From Bradyrhizobium sp. (GTDB taxonomy: Bacteria > Pseudomonadota > Alphaproteobacteria > Rhizobiales > Xanthobacteraceae): a DNA stretch of 7,524 bases. Under the pieces are notes generated by a model. That model saw only the letters and a program-made list of their open reading frames with translations, was not told where the DNA came from and did not search any database. The stretch is taken from positions 1 to 7,524 of the forward strand of contig JAQGKC010000471.1 of assembly GCA_028290305.1 (NCBI GenBank), given 5' to 3'. A program made the position numbers and the translations under genes. Position 1 is the first letter of the stretch; each line of letters opens with the position of its first letter. This document shows, piece by piece, positions 5,064-7,524 of this stretch.

Positions 5064-5920
5064 GGACCTTCGGCAATAACGTCATTACGAAGAATTCCGA
5101 TTCCTGGAATTTCGACTTCCAACACGTCGCCTGGTTTCAACCAAAGAGGCGGCTGCCGCCCCATTCCGACGCCGCTCGGGGTCCCGAGCGCAATCATGTC
5201 CCCGGGAAGCAAGATCGAAAAAGAACTCACATAAGAAATGATTTCCGAGACGGAGAAGATGAAGTCGTCAGAACTACCATTCTGAACGACGCTTCCGTTC
5301 AGGCGCGTTGCGATCGTGAATTTTTTTCGAATATCGAACTCATCGCGAGTCGTGCACCACGGACCGAGTGCACCAGAACGAAAGAAATTTTTGCCGGGTG
5401 TCACTTGGGTGGCATGCTTTTGCCAGTCGCGCACACTGTTCTCGGCCATGATTGTGTACCCGAAGACATGATCCATCGCCCGTGATTCAGGGACATGCCG
5501 CCCCGAATGGCCGATGATCACCACCAGCTCGCCCTCGAAGTCAAACTGTGATGACAAACATGGCGCCACCACAGGTTGGCCATGTCCGACCAGGCTGGAT
5601 GGGAATCGTGCAAACAGAGAAGGTCTCGCCGGGATGGGCAAACCGGCTTCGTGCGCGTGCTCCTTGAAATTCAACCCAACGCAGAGACATTTTTCTCCGT
5701 CTACGAAGGGAGGAAGCAATTTTACTTCGGCAAGAGGAATCCTCGTCGTTGCATTTTTTGCTGACGCGATCAGATCCTCGGGAGCACCTCTTCCAATAGC
5801 CTCCGCGAGCCCGCGCGCGTTTAAAAAAGGGGGCGAGAGCGAGCAATCAAAGATGATTTCACCTTCTACGATCCCGAAGCCTTGACGGTCCGCATGAGAG
5901 AAGGCAACCAGCCGGCTCAT
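5060..5920 (-). CDS. Fumarylacetoacetate hydrolase (FAH) family protein, 286 aa
   Basis: This belongs to the FAH superfamily, which covers metal-dependent 2-oxo-acid hydrolases, hydratases and decarboxylases that often act after aromatic ring cleavage. Visible elements are CVGLNFKEHAHEAG (80-93), the P-S-L-F-x-R-x-P substrate region (100-107), and FDFEGELVVIIG (126-137) carrying metal ligands Glu129 and Glu131. These are followed by GYTIMAENSVRDWQ (154-167), Lys177, GTPSGVG (246-252) and the closing IPGIGILRN. The third metal ligand, normally Asp in the N-D pair, aligns with Glu160. Length is typical. ATG 5920 has AAGGA close upstream. The cyclodeaminase-family remnant ends 51 bases before the start and the dioxygenase remnant overlaps the stop, so this was a mid-operon gene. 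The region looks lower in GC than the left part. The exact substrate cannot be given. Confidence 0.92.
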   Translation of the reverse strand: MSRLVAFSHADRQGFGIVEGEIIFDCSLSPPFLNARGLAEAIGRGAPEDLIASAKNATTRIPLAEVKLLPPFVDGEKCLCVGLNFKEHAHEAGLPIPARPSLFARFPSSLVGHGQPVVAPCLSSQFDFEGELVVIIGHSGRHVPESRAMDHVFGYTIMAENSVRDWQKHATQVTPGKNFFRSGALGPWCTTRDEFDIRKKFTIATRLNGSVVQNGSSDDFIFSVSEIISYVSSFSILLPGDMIALGTPSGVGMGRQPPLWLKPGDVLEVEIPGIGILRNDVIAEGP

Positions 5921-5971
5921 GGTTTCCTTCTTCCCCTCTGTTGGGCCAACTCATCGTCCGCCGGAGGACAG

Positions 5972-6430
5972 CTACTGATGCACATCTTGACGTTTTTCGG
6001 TCCAATGGAAGGCTGCCGGAACCGGATAATCAATTCCAGTGCCCCTATTCTGAGCCTTTGCAGCCTCGTATGCCTTGATCGCGATCGCCAGGTCACAAAG
6101 CCCCATGCCGACTGATTTGAAGATTGTGAGCCTTGCGCCCACCGGACGCTTGCTGCGCGATGCAATCATCTCGCCAAGTGTGCGCACCCGGTGCCACGAA
6201 TTGTTTTCGCCAAAGTGCTCGCGAAGCTCGCGCGAAGCTTGCTGCGTATTCACGAGATTGTCGACGGCCACAAGGTCAGCCCGCGCGAGCACGGACGGTT
6301 GCAGTTCGGCGTGCGTCGGGAAGATTGCCCCCAGCGCATTGATGTGGACGTCATTTCCAAGCATGGCGGCCGATAAAAATGGCTCGCTCGCGCGGGTTAC
6401 CAGCGTAACCACAGAAGCGCCTTTTATGGT
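5972..6430 (-). pseudogene. Ornithine cyclodeaminase/mu-crystallin family protein, C-terminal half, truncated by the insertion sequence
   Basis: The reading frame enters from the insertion sequence at 6430 and ends at TAG 5974-5972, leaving 152 codons of a protein normally near 320. The remnant contains IKGASVVTLVTRASEPFL, GNDVHINALGAIFPTHAEL, ADLVAVDNL and FKSVGMGLCDLAIAIKAYEA. These match the NAD-binding domain end and closing helices of the ornithine cyclodeaminase/mu-crystallin family (cyclodeaminases, ketimine reductases, amino-acid dehydrogenases). The N-terminal half should lie beyond 7524, on the other side of the element. It is upstream of the FAH gene on the same strand, suggesting one operon handling amino- or imino-acid intermediates. 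As seen here it is inactive, and the insertion is expected to be polar on the FAH gene unless the element supplies a promoter. Confidence 0.85.
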
Positions 6431-6446
6431 TGTGTGTACCGAAAAC
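6431..6446 (+). repeat. Terminal inverted repeat, left end of the insertion sequence
   Basis: TGTGTGTACCGAAAAC matches the reverse complement of 7508-7523 in all 16 positions. The next base outward differs (T at 6430 against C, the complement of G7524), which sets the outer limit. The transposase stop codon (6449-6447) abuts it. Confidence 0.92.
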
Positions 6447-7463
6447 TCAAACCCGGACGTAGTGATGGTGAAGGCCGCCGAGGATGGGTTGTGAACGAAT
6501 GACTCCGGTCTGATGAATCGGACGAGAAATCGGCGCATCCTTGTGCAAAGACCGATGAGTTCTGACGGAGTTGTAGTAATCGGCGTACGATTTTTGAATC
6601 CGGCGCAGATGCGCCTCGCCGAAGACAATGATGTGGTCCAAGTACTCGCGCCGGATCGATCCGATCAATCGCTCGGCAATGCCATTCTGCCACGGCGAGG
6701 CTGATGCAATTGGCTTGTCTCGGATGCCCATGGCGCGAAGTCGGCGTGTGACAACGGTGCCGTAGATCCGATCGCGATCGCGGATGAGGTAGCGCGGAGC
6801 CTCATCCCAAGGAAATGCTTGTATGATCTGGCGCGCAACCCATTCCGCGGTCGGGTGCGTTGTGACGCTGATCCAGACCAGTTCTCTGCGATCCAGCCGC
6901 ACGATGATGAAGGCATAGAGCAGGTCGAAACCGATAGTTGGGACAACGAACAGGTCCATGGCGGCAATGTCTGGCGCATGGTTATGCAAGAAGGTCCGCC
7001 ATCCCTGGCTGGGCGGCGCCCGGCGTTTAACCATGTACTTGGCTACGCTCGACTGCGCGACCTCAAACCCGAGCTTGAGCAGTTCGCCGTGAATGCGGGG
7101 CGCGCCCCAAAGCGGATTTTCGACGCTCATCCGCCGGATCAACGAGCGCAGATCCGTTTCGATCTGCGGTCGCCCTCCCAATGGGCGGGACTTCCAACGC
7201 CAGTAGCAACGAAAACCGGCCCTATGCCATCGCACGAGCGTCTCGGGCCGGATAATTGTGAGAACCTGCAGGATTGATGGAAACCAACGATACAGCTGGA
7301 TAAGGAACCAGCGATCATTGTTCGTGAGCCGGACGCGACCATGCAGCTTACGCCGCAAGACAATCAGCTGATGTCGAAGCACCGTGTTCTCGGCTTCAAG
7401 TCGTAACTTTGACTTGAATGGCGAGGCCAGGGCGGCCAGAACGAAACAGAACAGCCCGATCAT
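6447..7463 (-). CDS. DDE transposase (integrase core domain), 338 aa
   Basis: This catalyses movement of the insertion sequence around it. The N-terminal part (about 1-50, LRLEAENTVLRHQLIVLRRKL) is a leucine-rich helix typical of this transposase group. A helix-turn-helix-like region follows (about 100-145, including NPLWGAPRIHGELLKLGFEV). The integrase core then carries the catalytic triad: Asp170 (AAMDLF), Asp229 in IRDRDRIYG, and Glu264 in WQNGIAERLIGS, with 34 residues between the second Asp and Glu as expected for a D-D-35-E enzyme. The C-terminal YNSVRTHRSLHKDAP (297-311) is characteristic of rve-type transposases. There is no frameshift and no internal stop. ATG 7463 has only a weak adjacent GGCGGA; a mini-ORF ends across the start with an ATGA overlap, so reinitiation may set its level. 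It looks active. Confidence 0.95.
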   Translation of the reverse strand: MIGLFCFVLAALASPFKSKLRLEAENTVLRHQLIVLRRKLHGRVRLTNNDRWFLIQLYRWFPSILQVLTIIRPETLVRWHRAGFRCYWRWKSRPLGGRPQIETDLRSLIRRMSVENPLWGAPRIHGELLKLGFEVAQSSVAKYMVKRRAPPSQGWRTFLHNHAPDIAAMDLFVVPTIGFDLLYAFIIVRLDRRELVWISVTTHPTAEWVARQIIQAFPWDEAPRYLIRDRDRIYGTVVTRRLRAMGIRDKPIASASPWQNGIAERLIGSIRREYLDHIIVFGEAHLRRIQKSYADYYNSVRTHRSLHKDAPISRPIHQTGVIRSQPILGGLHHHYVRV

Positions 7464-7486
7464 TCCGCCAGCTTAGGCGATTCCAT
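7460..7486 (-). other. Possible 8-codon leader ORF coupled to the transposase start
   Basis: ATG 7486-7484 opens an 8-codon frame (MESPKLAE) whose TGA (7462-7460) overlaps the transposase ATG as ATGA. The frame is also open back through the right inverted repeat to the element edge. A coupling role in limiting transposase translation is possible. It could equally be chance in so short a stretch. Confidence 0.3.
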
Positions 7487-7507
7487 CACGTCTTCAACTC
7501 GGATAAG

Positions 7508-7523
7508 GTTTTCGGTACACACA
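7508..7523 (-). repeat. Terminal inverted repeat, right end of the insertion sequence
   Basis: GTTTTCGGTACACACA on the plus strand is the exact reverse complement of the left repeat at 6431-6446. It lies 44 bases outside the transposase start. Similarity continues only weakly inward. Confidence 0.92.
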
Positions 7524-7524
7524 G

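Larger units (their letters stand above)
6431..7523 (-). mobile_element. Complete 1093-bp insertion sequence with a single DDE transposase (IS3/IS481-like superfamily)
   Basis: The element is bounded by perfect 16-bp inverted repeats (TGTGTGTACCGAAAAC) with TG...CA ends. It carries one intact transposase gene that ends immediately inside the left repeat. Size and one-ORF layout fit IS481-like elements; the integrase core alone also fits the wider IS3 group, so the family call is tentative. It lies inside an ornithine-cyclodeaminase-family gene, inserted exactly at a codon boundary on the visible side. Only one base (G, 7524) lies beyond the right end, so target-site duplication cannot be checked. 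Intact ends and gene suggest recent insertion. Confidence 0.88.

Noticed and set aside
6819..7277. 152-codon plus-strand open frame
   Set aside because: It is antisense to the intact DDE transposase and has no recognisable domain.
1..7524. CRISPR array, tRNA, rRNA or phage attachment site
   Set aside because: No regularly spaced repeats, cloverleaf-like sequence or rRNA-like stretch was seen on either strand.

Overview
The window reads as a high-GC proteobacterial chromosome or large replicon. An alphaproteobacterium of the Rhizobiales/Bradyrhizobium type is most likely, inferred from the overall codon bias and from the transposase, which resembles a single-ORF DDE element I associate with Bradyrhizobium. 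No rRNA or tRNA is visible to fix the taxonomy. I see no CRISPR array and no convincing undescribed multi-gene system. The window is an accessory patchwork: two intact regulatory modules next to a zone of gene decay.

Left part (1-1917, minus strand). Read right to left, there is a frameshifted membrane protein (1917-1231), an intact classical SDR oxidoreductase (1185-358), a 59-codon chimeric ORF (342-163) and the start of a MaoC-type hydratase (155-1, leaving the window). The last three are tightly packed (gaps of 15 and 7 bases) and look like one acyl-CoA or ketoacid type catabolic operon. The 59-codon ORF has a quinone-reductase-like N-terminus joined to a biotinyl-domain-like C-terminus that stops just before the biotinylation site.

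Centre-left (1918-2473). A MarR-family regulator is divergent from the membrane gene. The 49-base gap between the two starts holds two adjacent near-palindromes, the likely MarR operator.

Centre (2577-3971, plus strand). This is the clearest functional unit. A promoter matching the ECF41 sigma-factor consensus (TGTCACA, 16 bases, CGTC) lies in front of an AhpD/carboxymuconolactone-decarboxylase-family protein. That gene overlaps by one base an ECF41 (SigJ-type) sigma factor with its fused SnoaL-like regulatory domain. The sigma factor probably activates its own operon.

Centre-right (3972-5063). This is a decayed zone: C-terminal and linker pieces of a LysR-type regulator on the plus strand, a LysR-like N-terminal piece on the minus strand facing it, and a broken gene whose end is a LigB-type extradiol dioxygenase C-terminus.

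Right part (5060-7524, minus strand). There is an intact fumarylacetoacetate-hydrolase (FAH) family gene, and upstream of it the C-terminal half of an ornithine cyclodeaminase/mu-crystallin family gene. That gene is cut by a complete 1093-bp insertion sequence with perfect 16-bp terminal inverted repeats and an intact DDE transposase. The interrupted gene, the FAH gene and the dioxygenase remnant appear to have formed one catabolic operon, probably once controlled by the LysR regulator and now degraded.
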